From the NCBI GenBank assembly GCA_009731375.1, contig BJOX01000104.1, positions 899,970 through 963,969 of the forward strand: a stretch of DNA of 64,000 bases, read 5' to 3'. This DNA comes from Paulinella micropora (lineage: Eukaryota; Cercozoa; Imbricatea; Euglyphida). Shown here piece after piece: positions 1 to 9,741 of the stretch. Position 1 is the stretch's first letter; each line of letters starts with the position of its first letter. Below the pieces are notes generated by a model that worked only from the letters and a program-made list of their open reading frames with translations, made no database searches and had not been told where the DNA came from. The position numbers were made by a program, and so were the translations under genes.

Positions 1-333
1 AATGTCTTTCCTTCCTTGGTAAGTATTACAAATGAAGATACTAAGTCAAATGTCGTCAGAATGGTATTGAATGGGACACTAACAGGGGCTGGTTTTGCTG
101 ATGTTGATGCCACAACTTCAATCGTAGATACAGACACAAAAGCAACCGCTATCGCTAACGGAACGACAATTTTTAAGATTTATGTAAATGCCACCTCAAC
201 TCAACAGATTAATCTCAGAACTTACGATATTCAATTAACACCGAACGATGTTTTGACATTTACACAGAAGGCTGTGTCGGCAGGTGCTGGTAGCAATATT
301 AATGTTATCGCTAACTTTATTGAGGATCATTGA
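1..333 (+). CDS. Virion-associated protein, C-terminal part (element A, partial at window edge)
   Basis: The reading frame is open from base 1, with no start codon in the window, and ends in TGA. The product is rich in Thr, Asn and Ser and predicted to be mainly beta strand. It shares blocks with the minus-strand gene at 10195-11481 of element B: SNEDTK/TNEDTK, the YVNATS motif and LRTYDIQL near the end. That homologue lies next to B's capsid genes, so a role as a surface or capsid-associated protein is inferred from context. It converges on the ExoX-like genes of element A. I recognise the family only through its counterpart in this window, not by a named domain. Confidence 0.7.
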   Translation, partial: NVFPSLVSITNEDTKSNVVRMVLNGTLTGAGFADVDATTSIVDTDTKATAIANGTTIFKIYVNATSTQQINLRTYDIQLTPNDVLTFTQKAVSAGAGSNINVIANFIEDH

Positions 334-366
334 AGCAAAAAAAATTAATGAAAAGCGATGTGGATA

Positions 367-789
367 TTATAAATATTTTTTTACCGCATCTTTGTTATTA
401 AAATAAGGTTGTTGAATTAAATATTCAAGGTATGGTTTATCAATCTTAGCGACATCTTCAATTTTCATTTTTTTATACTTACCATATTGAAGAAAAACAT
501 CGGTCTCGTGTTGTGTTATCGCTTCTCCTACATTAGCCTTTATTTCAGTAATTCCAGTTTCTTTCAAATCAATTGCTTTAAAAGGTGTGCTCTCTTCCTC
601 CACCATTTTTTGTAATGTCTCCTCTAATGGTATAACGACTTTAACATTATCGTCTCTCGGATTGTATTGCTCATAGAAAGAAACAATGTCGGGCTTAGTC
701 CATTTAATTGTTGGTTTCTTAATTTCACCGTCAAGGTTCCATTTTTCAATTTCATTCAAGTAGTCTTGTTTGGTTGAGAGGTCTGACAT
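367..789 (-). CDS. ExoX C-terminal-domain-like protein, 140 aa
   Basis: The last ~42 residues carry the motif QYGKYKKMKIEDVAKIDKPY followed by LEYLIQQPYF. This matches the short C-terminal domain found after exonuclease X-type nucleases and as a stand-alone domain in viruses. The N-terminal ~95 residues are acidic and unassigned. The next gene upstream on the same strand (823-1110) ends in the same domain, so the two look like a duplicated pair in which this copy has a longer N-terminus. No nuclease active site is visible, so an accessory role in binding DNA or a replication partner is inferred. The gene ends in TAA and is followed by the converging virion gene. Confidence 0.6.
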   Translation of the reverse strand: MSDLSTKQDYLNEIEKWNLDGEIKKPTIKWTKPDIVSFYEQYNPRDDNVKVVIPLEETLQKMVEEESTPFKAIDLKETGITEIKANVGEAITQHETDVFLQYGKYKKMKIEDVAKIDKPYLEYLIQQPYFNNKDAVKKYL

Positions 790-822
790 AATTCGTATAT
801 AATATAAATATTAATTTTTTTA

Positions 823-1110
823 TTATAAATATTTTTTTACTTCACTTTTAATGTCCGTAAATTTATCAAACCACGGCTGTTTCATAACCCATTCAAGATA
901 TGGTTTGTCAATTGTAGCAACATCTTGAATTTTCTTACCTTTATATTTACCAAATGGAAAAGTATCCTTTGGCTTTCCTTCTCTACTTTTTTCAATTGCC
1001 TTAATTTCGTCGTTTATTACCTTTTTGACATCAGTAATAGAAAAGTTTTCTTTTTTATTTTCAATGGAAAGTTGTTCAAACTTCTCACAAAGTCTCGTAA
1101 GGGTGGTCAT
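823..1110 (-). CDS. ExoX C-terminal-domain-like small protein, 95 aa
   Basis: The N-terminal half begins MTTLTRLCEKF and looks helical. The C-terminal half has FGKYKGKKIQDVATIDKPYL then EWVMKQPWF, the ExoX-C-like pattern of a GKYKGK turn, a DKPYLEW helix and a terminal KKYL. A frameshifted homologue with the same N-terminus lies at 9878-10133 in element B, so this gene is part of the shared PLV replication-side gene set. It lies just downstream of the DNA polymerase on the same strand, with a 56-base AT-rich gap. The function is unknown; no catalytic residues are evident. Confidence 0.65.
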   Translation of the reverse strand: MTTLTRLCEKFEQLSIENKKENFSITDVKKVINDEIKAIEKSREGKPKDTFPFGKYKGKKIQDVATIDKPYLEWVMKQPWFDKFTDIKSEVKKYL

Positions 1111-1166
1111 AGTAGAGTAGTATATATAGACTAATAAAAAAAAATAAAAAATAATTAATTAATTAC

Positions 1167-4094
1167 TTACAATTTTTGATATCCATACGGGATACTATCA
1201 TTTTCGTTGATAAACTCCCGTCCGCACCATCTTGTTTTATTAACTACTTTTACAACATTCTTTTGGTGTTGTATGCTAAAGTGTTCAATATGTTGTTGTT
1301 TGCTGTTTCTGGTAGTATGTATTTTCTTCATTATAAAGTCTCTGGTATTAGTTAAACTTTCACCCTTATCCATTAATTCATAAGCGGTTGGATTTAACTT
1401 TTTCAAATCTAAACCTTTTCCTCTAAAGTGGAAATGAGTTTTACCTTTTTCTTCTCCTTTCTTTACATACTCCAACATATACAATTTTGGTGCTACCCAT
1501 ATTCCCCTTATTATTTTACAATCTGTTCCAAGGTCGTCATCCATTCCGCCGATTGATTTATCTCTAAATCTTTTAATCCGTTCAATGTTTCTTACATGGC
1601 TTTGAATGCTGTCTGTATCCGTGTAATAATAATCTCTGTCGGGTTCGTTGTCTGGGTTGGCTTCTGTCATATACTTATACATAATTCGTCTGCTGTATGC
1701 TAGGATAAATGCTCCGTAATGAGTTGGTTTTGTAATTTTTTCTTCTTTTTCTTGCTCATCTCTTGGAATACCACTTATTAACCATAATTCACCATCAGCC
1801 TCTTCAAACTTTTCAATATCGGTTATCACGTGTTTAGCCCAGAATTTCCAATACTCGTGATTTTTTGATATGTATTTACTTACAGAGTTTATCGGTCTTT
1901 GAATTGTCTTTCCGTATAAAGCATTCATAAATAACTTTGATAATAAATACTGCGGTGTGCCTTTCTTTGAATTTTGTTTTTTCTTGAATAAGTCCGAAAT
2001 ATATTCTTTAAATACAGGTTCGGCTTCTTCAGTGTAATATCCACGAATGATTTTGACTTGGTAGCCAAGTTCAATCATATCTTCAATATCTATTGAAGTT
2101 AGCCATTGGTCTTTCATATCTCTTAACTCCCACTTTAAACACCCCTTACTATCTCTGTATGGAACCCGCGGGTGTAATAGATTTTTTGGAGATATGTAAT
2201 CAACATTATATATCCCGAGTTTCCCTTTCATTTCTCCTACACATTCCTTTATTTCGCCAGTCATAAATAGTTCAAGCATCGCCGTTGGATAAAGACTTAC
2301 TACATCAGCATCAATAAGATAATCTACAACCTCATCAAATCCGATTTCTCCATTCACATATTTTTGATATTGCTCCGAAATAAATCGTCTTTTGCTTGGA
2401 TAAGTTCTAGCACCATATACCGCCCTTCTAAAATCTTTTTCTTGTTTTAAATTCGGTAGTTGAATAACATATTTACCATCTATCTTCTTTTTCCATAAAT
2501 TCCAAGTTAGAGACGAAGTAGATATATAAGCAGTTAAGTTAATTTTATGTTCTTCATATATTTGATTGTTTAGTTTGTCGTGTAGTTCCTTTAGTCCCAT
2601 AACATCTTTTTCTAAGTATGTTAGACATTCCTTTTTTGTTTTGTCGTCCATTTCTTCCCATCGTTTCGCCTTGTCATGGTCAAAGTCGCCTTTTAACACA
2701 TTACATCCAAGAGTTTCAAGGTTCTTTTTTAGACTTCCCTCAGTGTGCTTACATAAATCCCAGAATTTTATATTTTTGTATTCTAATGAAATAATAGCAC
2801 CATTGTTCATAAGAGTTGAATTTTTTATTCTTCTTTTGATAAATTCTTTCTGTAATGAGTAATGGTCAAACTTACTTCCGTTAAAAGCATTAACATATAA
2901 TTTCGCTTTCGGTTTTCTTTCTGCTAACTCCTCCGCATATTTGAAAATTATATCAAGTAATTTAGGAATACATTCATCACCTGCTACATATTTAAAGCCG
3001 ATATCTGAAATGGTATAGCCTGCTATGTATGGTGTGTGTAATTCGTATTCATTTGTAAAAGTCTCTAAGTCATAATGAAATACTTCATCTTGATTATTAT
3101 ACTTAGCCTCTTCAAAAGTAGTTAATAAAGACCTCACTTGATTTTCTTTCTTTCTGAGTTTCGCTCTTACATATGAAATTCTTTTATTATTACATTTATG
3201 ATTATTATAATACTCTTTATAACAATCTGGACACTTATTTTTGTTTCTTTTTATGAAACTTATATAATGTCCTTTGAGTAGATAACAAAGCACATCTGCG
3301 GTTATTAAAGGGTCTTCAAAATTTTTGAATGTCTGTTTGCTTGTTGCATCAGTCAATTCAAAATACTTACCATCAATACAATATTTTTTTAAGATTTCAT
3401 ATCCTATTGAAAGTGGTATATATGAATTATGTTCAAGTTTGAATTCCTGTCTAATATCATTACATACTTTTTTATTGAGTTTTGATTTACCTTTCAAAGG
3501 TAGATTTAATATATCCTTAACAACATAGAAGAAACAATTATTATCCTTACTCCTTGGATTAATATGTATTCCTTCCACCGTTTTATTTTTCAAGTCTTTA
3601 CCTGAAGAATTACAACCGCCTCCGTCTTCTTGAATGATTTGAATAGTTATATGTTGAATAATTCTTTCATATCCATTCGCACTGGCTTCAAGATTTTGTT
3701 CGTTGTATAGATATATATCACGAAACAACTCATCAATGTCTTTTAACTTAACTGAGTTAAAAGTTTTCCACTTGTAAAACTTACTATCATCGGCATCTGT
3801 TATATACCCAAACTTGACATGAAGGCTTGCTTCGTTTGTCAGACCTCTATTTTTAGCATCCTTAACTGCTCTCATGATTAATATTTCAATCGTATCCATA
3901 TCATAGAAGTTAATGTCAAGGTCTTTTGAAGGGTATGTATATCCATTTATACCTCTGTTTTTTATCGGTCTTAGTTCTACTAGTTTTACCTCGCGCTTCT
4001 TCGCTTCCTGTGTCTTAGTTTCCCTTAAGTTCGCCCTTACCTTTGCTAGTTCTACATTTTCCTTCGTTGGTCTGGGTGGTAAAGGTGGTGGCAT
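1167..4094 (-). CDS. Protein-primed family B DNA polymerase (pPolB), intact, element A
   Basis: The 975-residue product has the 3'-5' exonuclease motifs YDLET (~residue 340), NAFNGSKFDHY (~405) and YLEKDVMGL (~498). The polymerase motifs are DVVSLYPTAM (A, ~598), LFMNALYGKT (B, ~723) and YTDTDS (C, ~826). A CPDC...HKC cluster near residue 290 may bind metal. The N-terminus starts with a proline-rich MPPPLPPRPTKE followed by a ~250-residue domain shared with the broken copy at 5932-9051. This is the Polinton/PLV type of replicase, which copies linear genomes from a protein primer. Size and all motifs are complete and no internal stop is present, unlike copy B. The start ATG has an AT-rich upstream region; the stop is TAA. 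Confidence 0.95.
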   Translation of the reverse strand: MPPPLPPRPTKENVELAKVRANLRETKTQEAKKREVKLVELRPIKNRGINGYTYPSKDLDINFYDMDTIEILIMRAVKDAKNRGLTNEASLHVKFGYITDADDSKFYKWKTFNSVKLKDIDELFRDIYLYNEQNLEASANGYERIIQHITIQIIQEDGGGCNSSGKDLKNKTVEGIHINPRSKDNNCFFYVVKDILNLPLKGKSKLNKKVCNDIRQEFKLEHNSYIPLSIGYEILKKYCIDGKYFELTDATSKQTFKNFEDPLITADVLCYLLKGHYISFIKRNKNKCPDCYKEYYNNHKCNNKRISYVRAKLRKKENQVRSLLTTFEEAKYNNQDEVFHYDLETFTNEYELHTPYIAGYTISDIGFKYVAGDECIPKLLDIIFKYAEELAERKPKAKLYVNAFNGSKFDHYSLQKEFIKRRIKNSTLMNNGAIISLEYKNIKFWDLCKHTEGSLKKNLETLGCNVLKGDFDHDKAKRWEEMDDKTKKECLTYLEKDVMGLKELHDKLNNQIYEEHKINLTAYISTSSLTWNLWKKKIDGKYVIQLPNLKQEKDFRRAVYGARTYPSKRRFISEQYQKYVNGEIGFDEVVDYLIDADVVSLYPTAMLELFMTGEIKECVGEMKGKLGIYNVDYISPKNLLHPRVPYRDSKGCLKWELRDMKDQWLTSIDIEDMIELGYQVKIIRGYYTEEAEPVFKEYISDLFKKKQNSKKGTPQYLLSKLFMNALYGKTIQRPINSVSKYISKNHEYWKFWAKHVITDIEKFEEADGELWLISGIPRDEQEKEEKITKPTHYGAFILAYSRRIMYKYMTEANPDNEPDRDYYYTDTDSIQSHVRNIERIKRFRDKSIGGMDDDLGTDCKIIRGIWVAPKLYMLEYVKKGEEKGKTHFHFRGKGLDLKKLNPTAYELMDKGESLTNTRDFIMKKIHTTRNSKQQHIEHFSIQHQKNVVKVVNKTRWCGREFINENDSIPYGYQKL

Positions 4095-4200
4095 ACTTTT
4101 TTTATATCAAAGCGGATATAAAAATAATAAAAAATAATAATAAATTATCTGTTATAAATATATATAATAATTAATAGAAATTAAAAGTTTAAATGGAAAT

Positions 4201-4422
4201 TCATTTCATTGCCTCCTCCATTCTTTTCAACTTAAGTAATGCTTGCTTTACTTCATCTCTTTTTTTCTTTCTCCTTTCCGCTATTATTGCTTTATTCTGG
4301 TTGTAATACTCCATTGACTTCTGTCTATGTCTTTCTGGATCTTTTTGTATAAATTCCCTCGCCTTTCTCCGTAAGGCTTCCTTCTTCTCTTCTGGTGTTT
4401 TATATATCGGTTTTCTGCCCAT
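4201..4422 (-). CDS. Small basic helical protein, 73 aa
   Basis: The protein is strongly charged (Lys/Arg/Glu) and almost entirely helical, with the N-terminal pattern YKTPEEKKEALRRKAREF. The plus-strand gene at 5540-5794 has the same pattern (YTSDEEKKKAHYDASRRY) in the matching place between the HIRAN gene and the polymerase, so it is a conserved member of this viral module. Such short charged proteins are common in PLVs and giant viruses, often without assigned function. Nucleic acid binding is possible from charge but not shown. It lies upstream of the polymerase on the same strand with a ~105-base spacer; the stop is TGA. Confidence 0.65.
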   Translation of the reverse strand: MGRKPIYKTPEEKKEALRRKAREFIQKDPERHRQKSMEYYNQNKAIIAERRKKKRDEVKQALLKLKRMEEAMK

Positions 4423-4470
4423 CTTTGTATATATAATAAAAAAATAATCTTTAATATATAAAATTAATTA

Positions 4471-4749
4471 TCAAGGGATAGTAATTTCAATTCCATAATG
4501 TTTTCCTGCCCCTCCTCCATAGATTGAATAATATACTTGTTTCCTTCCTTTAATCTTTAGAGTTTCTGCTAAGTGCTTGCTGATATATCCGAGTTGCTTT
4601 CCGCTCTCTGTTTCAACCTTTATCGCATTTTTATCAAATTTGTTTTCTGGCTCGTGTTGAATAAAAACTTTTTCACTATTTTTTTGGAGATAAGAAATAT
4701 TATTTTGTCTCCCATCAAATGAAACACCCACAACTCTGGTCGTTGTCAT
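4471..4749 (-). CDS. HIRAN domain protein, 92 aa
   Basis: The whole protein is a HIRAN domain: VVGVSF at the start, then the core HEPENKFDKNAIKVE, GKQLGYISKHLAETLK, and a final strand YGIEITI. HIRAN domains bind DNA, often 3' single-stranded ends, at damaged sites or stalled forks, alone or fused to helicases. A single-domain viral version next to a pPolB suggests a part in replication or repair of the linear genome. A truncated homologue lies at 5299-5484 on the other strand. The upstream region holds two AT-rich hairpins. The start is the first ATG after these and the stop is TGA. Confidence 0.85.
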   Translation of the reverse strand: MTTTRVVGVSFDGRQNNISYLQKNSEKVFIQHEPENKFDKNAIKVETESGKQLGYISKHLAETLKIKGRKQVYYSIYGGGAGKHYGIEITIP

Positions 4750-4755
4750 ATTATT

Positions 4756-4813
4756 GAAACTTTTATAAAAAGTTTCACAAAAACCCTTTGCTCAAAGATT
4801 TTCAAAATCTTTG
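4756..4813. promoter_or_regulatory. Two AT-rich hairpins upstream of the HIRAN gene
   Basis: Two adjacent inverted repeats lie in the 99-base gap between the HIRAN start and the zinc-finger gene. The first is around 4756-4776 (GAAACTTTT / AAAAAGTTTC). The second is at 4793-4813 (CAAAGATTTT / AAAATCTTTG). They could end the upstream zinc-finger transcript or regulate HIRAN; only the sequence symmetry is directly visible. Confidence 0.45.
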
Positions 4814-4848
4814 TATATACATATAAATAATATTTGTTTAAAATAAAA

Positions 4849-5103
4849 TTAATTATTTGTTTTTTTATTTTCGTAATATCTTTCTATGTCATCGTTTCTG
4901 TATGTTATACGAGTAAATTTATGTCCTCCTAACATAATTTCTTCTTTCTCCGCAAAGAAATCTCTATGTGATTGGCTTTTCTCGTGTGTGTATTTGCTAT
5001 ATATTTTTATAGTTTTACCACATACACACGTATATTTATTTTTCCTTCTTTCTTTTAAGTATTCATTTCTCTTCTGCTTTCTAATTTGTTGTTTGTTGTC
5101 CAT
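4849..5103 (-). CDS. Small CxC/HxxSxxxH zinc-finger-like protein, 84 aa
   Basis: Residues ~24-50 read YTCVCGKTIKIYSKYTHEKS then SHRDF, giving a C-x-C ... H-x(5)-H arrangement typical of short C2H2-like fingers found in giant viruses and PLVs. The N-terminus is very basic (KQKRNEYLKERRKNK). A nucleic-acid-binding role is inferred. It is the last recognisable gene of element A before the head-to-head junction with element B. No homologue remains on the B side. The stop is TAA. Confidence 0.6.
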   Translation of the reverse strand: MDNKQQIRKQKRNEYLKERRKNKYTCVCGKTIKIYSKYTHEKSQSHRDFFAEKEEIMLGGHKFTRITYRNDDIERYYENKKTNN

Positions 5104-5298
5104 CTATAATATAATGAAAATTTTTTCTTTTATTATATATACAAGTTTTCTTGTAGTGTGCTGTATAAGGCTATTTGGTTGTTTTTGCTTCTTTGTATTT
5201 ATTTTACTGGAAATACATAGGAGGGGGTGCCACAACCCAGAGGGTGGCGAGAATTTTGAAAAAATTCTTGACACGATCTGGGTTATCATCTACTTTAT
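5104..5298. other. Head-to-head junction between elements A and B, with nested hairpins
   Basis: No supported gene. This interval separates the minus-strand module of A from the plus-strand module of B. It contains inverted repeats: GCCAC/GTGGC (5229-5233, 5244-5248), GAATTTT/AAAATTC (5251-5257, 5261-5267) and an outer pair AACCCAGA/TCTGGGTT (5234-5241, 5277-5284). The HIRAN homologue on the B side starts abruptly just after it, so this marks a breakpoint or old element end. Confidence 0.5.
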
Positions 5299-5484
5299 CA
5301 ATTTGACAAAAATGCTATTAAAGTTGAAACAAGTGATGGAAAACATTTGTGTTATGTGGCAAAAGAACTAGCGAAAGAAATAAATGAGAAACTACCAGAA
5401 AAACGAAAAGTTCATTATAAAGTATATGGTGGCTGTCTAGGTAAGAATTACGGAATGAAGATAACAATTCAAGTAAAACAATAA
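5299..5484 (+). pseudogene. HIRAN domain gene, N-terminally truncated (element B)
   Basis: The frame encodes FDKNAIKVETSDGKHLCYVA followed by a C-terminal YGMKITIQ strand, matching the second two thirds of the HIRAN protein at 4471-4749. The N-terminal strand and the start codon are missing; upstream bases belong to the A/B junction. The gene is therefore broken by whatever joined the two elements. The order HIRAN, basic protein, polymerase mirrors element A, which supports homology by position as well as sequence. The stop is TAA. Confidence 0.75.
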
Positions 5485-5539
5485 GAATTAATTTTTAATT
5501 TATATAATTATGATTATTATTATATAACAATAGTTCATT

Positions 5540-5794
5540 ATGCAGTCACAAAGCGGACCAGTCTGCTCTGTAAAGTTAGTGCGACCTGCTAAATATACAT
5601 CTGATGAAGAAAAGAAAAAAGCTCATTACGATGCTTCAAGAAGATATGTCTTAAAAAACCCAGAAATGTATAGAAAGGCTGGAGTTTCATATGATGAAAG
5701 GAATAAAGAAGCCATATATGCGAAAAGGAAGGAACGATATGCGATGAAAAAGAAACAAAAAATGGAAAGTGTCGTAGGAGTTGAAATACTGTAA
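5540..5794 (+). CDS. Small basic helical protein, 84 aa (element B)
   Basis: Positional and sequence counterpart of the element A gene at 4201-4422. It shares the EEKKKA...ASRRYVLKNPEMYRK pattern and a run of basic residues near the C-terminus (KRKERYAMKKKQK). It has ~12 additional N-terminal residues compared with the A copy. It is predicted to be helical and cationic, with unknown function. It lies 137 bases upstream of the broken polymerase on the same strand, in the same order as in A. The reading frame is intact from ATG to TAA, one of the few undamaged genes on this side of element B. Confidence 0.6.
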   Translation: MQSQSGPVCSVKLVRPAKYTSDEEKKKAHYDASRRYVLKNPEMYRKAGVSYDERNKEAIYAKRKERYAMKKKQKMESVVGVEIL

Positions 5795-5931
5795 AACTAA
5801 TTACTCTTACAATTAATTATTTTTTCCAATAAAAAAAATTTCATTAATATAATTATCTAAACAAATAGCACAACCATAATATAAATCATTAGGATTAATT
5901 CCAAACTAAAAAATTTATTCCATAATATACG

Positions 5932-8900
5932 ATGTCATACAAGCCACCTCTACCCCCTAGACCGAACAAGAAGAATGTGGAACTACTACATGCTAAGGCT
6001 AAGCTGAGAAGGGTTGAAACGAAAGATAAAAGAAACCGCCAGGACCTTTTATCTAACATTCGTAGAAATACAAGGGTAAATCTCCGCGAGGCTAAGACTA
6101 GGGAAGCGAAGAGGCGAGAGTTTAGAGCAAACGATTACGAAGTTAGAAGGGATAACCAGCTGAACTCTCTCTCTCATTCAAATTTAGGAACTTAGATATA
6201 AGCTTCTACGATACGGACACCTTGGAAGAGAAGGTATTGATACCAGCTATAAGATATGCTAGAAGGGAAGGGATGACCAACAATGCGGATGTCAATATAT
6301 CTATAACATACTCCACCGCTCCTGCTAATGAGCGATACGACCACTATCTAAAAAAGAAAAGTTTTAATTCATTTCAACTTCGCCAATACGATACCATGTT
6401 TATGGATGCTCTGAACGAGTTCAACCTAAACAATATTGAAGCCAGCGATAGAGGATATGAAAGAAACATAAGATATGTGGAAATAACCATAGTTCAAGAA
6501 AACGGTGGAGGATGCTATGAAGGAAAAACCGAAAAGAGGGAGAAGGTTGAAGGAGGTAGAAAGATATCTCCGCCAAGCAAAAAAAACAACTGCTTATTCT
6601 TCTTATGTAAGGATATACTAGATATTCATCCAATAAACAAGAATCGCTGTAATATTGTAAGAGCAGAATTCAACCTTCCGCCAAACTCCCCCATACAATT
6701 TTCAATAGCAGTCCAAATATTGAAAAATATGCGAAGGGAAAACATACGAAATAACGGACCACATTATGAAGGAAACAGTCATCACAAATGAAGAAGGGCA
6801 GGAACCCGACAAACTAATCTTTTTGGAGAATAACCATTATTACGGATTGGTTAAGCAATTCAAGAAGCGGTGCGAAGACTGCTTAAAGTTATATTTGAAC
6901 AAACATAAATTTAATCTCAACAGGAAAAAATTTGCGGATATTAGATTGAAGAAGAATGGTAAAAGACACTTAATAACTAAACTACACACAGAAGAAAAAA
7001 TAAACAACGACCAAGTTCTCCATTACGATTTGGAAACATTTAGAAATACAACCATCGCGGTCGGCTACGATATCCACGACTGCTACATAGTCGGATATAC
7101 TCAGGGGTCTGAGGGTTTCAAATACACAGCTGGTAAAGATTGTATCAGTCAATTCGTAGACGAACTAATAAAACGAGGCGAGAAGGTAAAAGCAGGATGG
7201 GTGCCGAAAGATAAGAAAGACAAACCGCCCGTTCTATATGTTAATGGTTTTAACGGGGCGAACTTTGACCACTACTTCATACACCAAGAATTAATTAAAA
7301 GGGGTATTAAGATTAAGTCGTCAAAAATTAACAACGGCTCTATTATCTGCTTAGAGTTTGAAAATGTTAATATGTGGGATATGTGTAAGCATACCCAAGG
7401 AATTCTTAAAGCAAATCTTGAAAGTATGGGGTGCGAAATCCTCAAAGGCGACTTCGACCACGACAGGGCGAAGATGTGGGAGGATATGGACGAGAAGACG
7501 AGGCAGGAATGTCTGGACTATCTTAAAAACGATGTTATGGGTTTGAAGGAATTATACGATAAATGAAACACGACGATATTTACAGCTCATAAGGTCAATC
7601 TAACTTCATACATCTCAACTTCAAGTCTCGCTTTCAACATATGGAAAAAATATGTAGACGGTAAATACGAGGTGAGACTTCCAACGGTGGAGCAGGAAAG
7701 AGCATTTAGAAAAGCCATTATCGGTGGAAGGACTTACCAGTCTAAGAGGCGGTTCATTTCAGCTCAGTATGAACGATACCTACAAAATCAGATTGCCTTT
7801 GACGAAATAATTGACTACCTCGTAGATGCGGATGTTGTATTTTTGTATCCAACCGCGATGTTATTAGCTTTTATGGTGGGCGATATACTGGAAACAATCG
7901 GACCATTTGACCCGCGAAACCTTCAAATCGGTATTTACAACCTTGACTACGTCTCACCAAAAGACATATTACATTCAAGGATTGGACAGCGAGACAAAAT
8001 GGGCTCTCTTAAATGGCGACTAGAAGATATGAAGGACCAATGGCTGACGAGTGTAGATATTGAGGATATGGTGGCCGAAGGATATGAAGTTCGCATTCAT
8101 AAAGGATACTACACCGTAAAATCTGAATGTGTTTTCGCCAAATACATAGACGATATGTTTAAGGCGAAGGAGAATGCGGAGAAAGGTAGCCCGCAATATT
8201 TGCTCGCCAAATTGTTTATGAATAGTCTATACGGTAAGATGATACAGAGACCAATACCATCTATTACAACATACATACAAACTAACGAAGAATACTGGAA
8301 ATTCTGGAATAGTAATCAAATAACTGACATTGTTAAATTTACGGACCAACAAGGAAAAGATTTATGGCACATATCGGGCCTTCCTCGCAATCCAATCTTG
8401 TTAGAGAGTAGCATAACCAAACCTTCACACTACGGGGCATTTATACTAGCATACAGCCGTCGCATTATGTTCAACTATTAAGGAAGCCAATCCGAACAGA
8501 ACAATTGAAGACGACTTTTACTACACCAACACAGACAGCCTCCAAATCCACACGAGATGTGCGAGATATATCAAGAATATGGGTAATAAGAAACTGTGCG
8601 GTATAGGGGACGACTTAGGCGATGGTTGTAAGATTATAAAAGGTGTGTGGATAGCACCAAAATTGTATATGTTAGAATTTACGACGAAAGATGCTTTCAC
8701 CGCTGGTATGACGAAAGACGACCTCAAACACGTATCAAAGGGTGTTCATATAGAAACTGCCGGAAATGGAGTTAAATTTTACTTCCATTTTAGGGGTAAA
8801 GGATTAGATGCTCATCAGCTAAACTATGATGTATATGATAAGATGGATAAAGGCGGTAGCATTGAAAATGTAAAGGGCTTTCAAATGAAAAAAACACACA

Positions 8901-9051
8901 TTGATAGAAACAGCAAACAACAACAAATCCACATTTTAGCATTTTACATATGACGAATGTTAAAAAACAAGTCAATGAGAATAAATGGGCTGGCCGTGAG
9001 TTTATTAACGATAACGACAGCATCCCGCTAGGCTTTCAAATCAGAAGTTAA
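5932..9051 (+). pseudogene. Protein-primed family B DNA polymerase, broken (element B)
   Basis: This is a full-length relative of the intact polymerase at 1167-4094, from the N-terminal PPLPPRPNKKN to the C-terminal WAGREFINDNDSIPLGF. Motifs remain: YDLETF, NGFNGANFDHY, LKNDVMGL, DVVFLYPTAM, LFMNSLYGKM and YTNTDS. The frame is interrupted at least five times: a CT-repeat slip near 6165-6180, a one-base loss in an A-run near 6725, an in-frame TGA at 7564-7566, a shift near 8480 and another near 8935. Motif C reads YTNTDS, where A has YTDTDS. Sequence divergence from A is large, so B is a different virus lineage, not a recent copy. Confidence 0.9.
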
Positions 9052-9741
9052 TTATAGATATATTTTTCTGACTCCTCTACCTTTAAAGCTTCTAATCGTA
9101 TGAACACCCCTCGTCGGCTTCACTAACTTAGTATTTACTGCCGTAGCCCCTAACAATGAAACGGGGTCAAATGCGGTTCGGTAGTTCGTGGTTAGCTTCG
9201 CAGTCTTCGCCCACTTACCTTTTGGGTTTATTTTCACCGCCACTCGGTCAATTACTCCTTCAATTAGGTCCTTTGTGCTACTGCCTTTGTTGTATGTAGT
9301 AGCCCTTACACCCGTTTGTAGGCTCAGGTCTTTCGCAATCGTTCCTCCAAGGCTACGACCCGTTAGCTCTACATTATCCTTACCATATTTCTTTATGACT
9401 TCATTAACCAGCTTCTGCTCTTCTTTGTATCTCGGTGTTCTTTTTAATACTCCCTTTACTAATGCTACATCTGTGAGTAAGTCTCGCTTATCCGCGGAGC
9501 CTCTAAATGCCACAATCGCCTTACCATCTTTTTCATACACCGTTGATTTCTCTTTGCTCGCGACTGGTTTCCATCCGTCAGCACCTTTTCTCTCTGACGA
9601 AGACAAATAGACATCCTCCGTCAACTCAGCACTGCCTCCCTTCTGCCTTCTGTATTCCTTACCAGCTTTTTTCAATGATTCACCATAGCTTATGTTATGC
9701 TTAGCAGAGTAAGCCTTTACAAAGATTATCCATTGAGACAT
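9052..9741 (-). CDS. Class 3-type lipase / alpha-beta hydrolase, 229 aa
   Basis: The nucleophile elbow is GRSLGG (Ser130), with Arg in place of the usual His of GHSLGG. An AFRGS strand near residues 78-82 fits the oxyanion side. Asp192 (AFDPVSLLG) and His214 (GVHTIRSF) complete a plausible triad. Lipase_3-like proteins occur in several PLVs and virophages, perhaps for membrane passage or release. The ORF is intact and starts at ATG 9741, preceded by a leader repeat (9742-9802) also found before three virion genes, which suggests co-regulation with them. It converges tail to tail with the polymerase, with stops adjacent. Element A lacks a lipase at this place. Confidence 0.8.
   Translation of the reverse strand: MSQWIIFVKAYSAKHNISYGESLKKAGKEYRRQKGGSAELTEDVYLSSSERKGADGWKPVASKEKSTVYEKDGKAIVAFRGSADKRDLLTDVALVKGVLKRTPRYKEEQKLVNEVIKKYGKDNVELTGRSLGGTIAKDLSLQTGVRATTYNKGSSTKDLIEGVIDRVAVKINPKGKWAKTAKLTTNYRTAFDPVSLLGATAVNTKLVKPTRGVHTIRSFKGRGVRKIYL

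Noticed and set aside
2566-4137. Plus-strand ORFs antisense to the intact polymerase
   Set aside because: Shadow frames of a strongly supported pPolB gene; Ser/Phe-rich without motifs.
5104-5371. ORFs on both strands over the A/B junction
   Set aside because: Their sequences are hydrophobic low-complexity or read across the HIRAN fragment in a wrong frame.
5932-9051. Second functional DNA polymerase
   Set aside because: At least five interruptions including a TGA, and motif C changed to YTNTDS; called a pseudogene unless reads disprove the indels.
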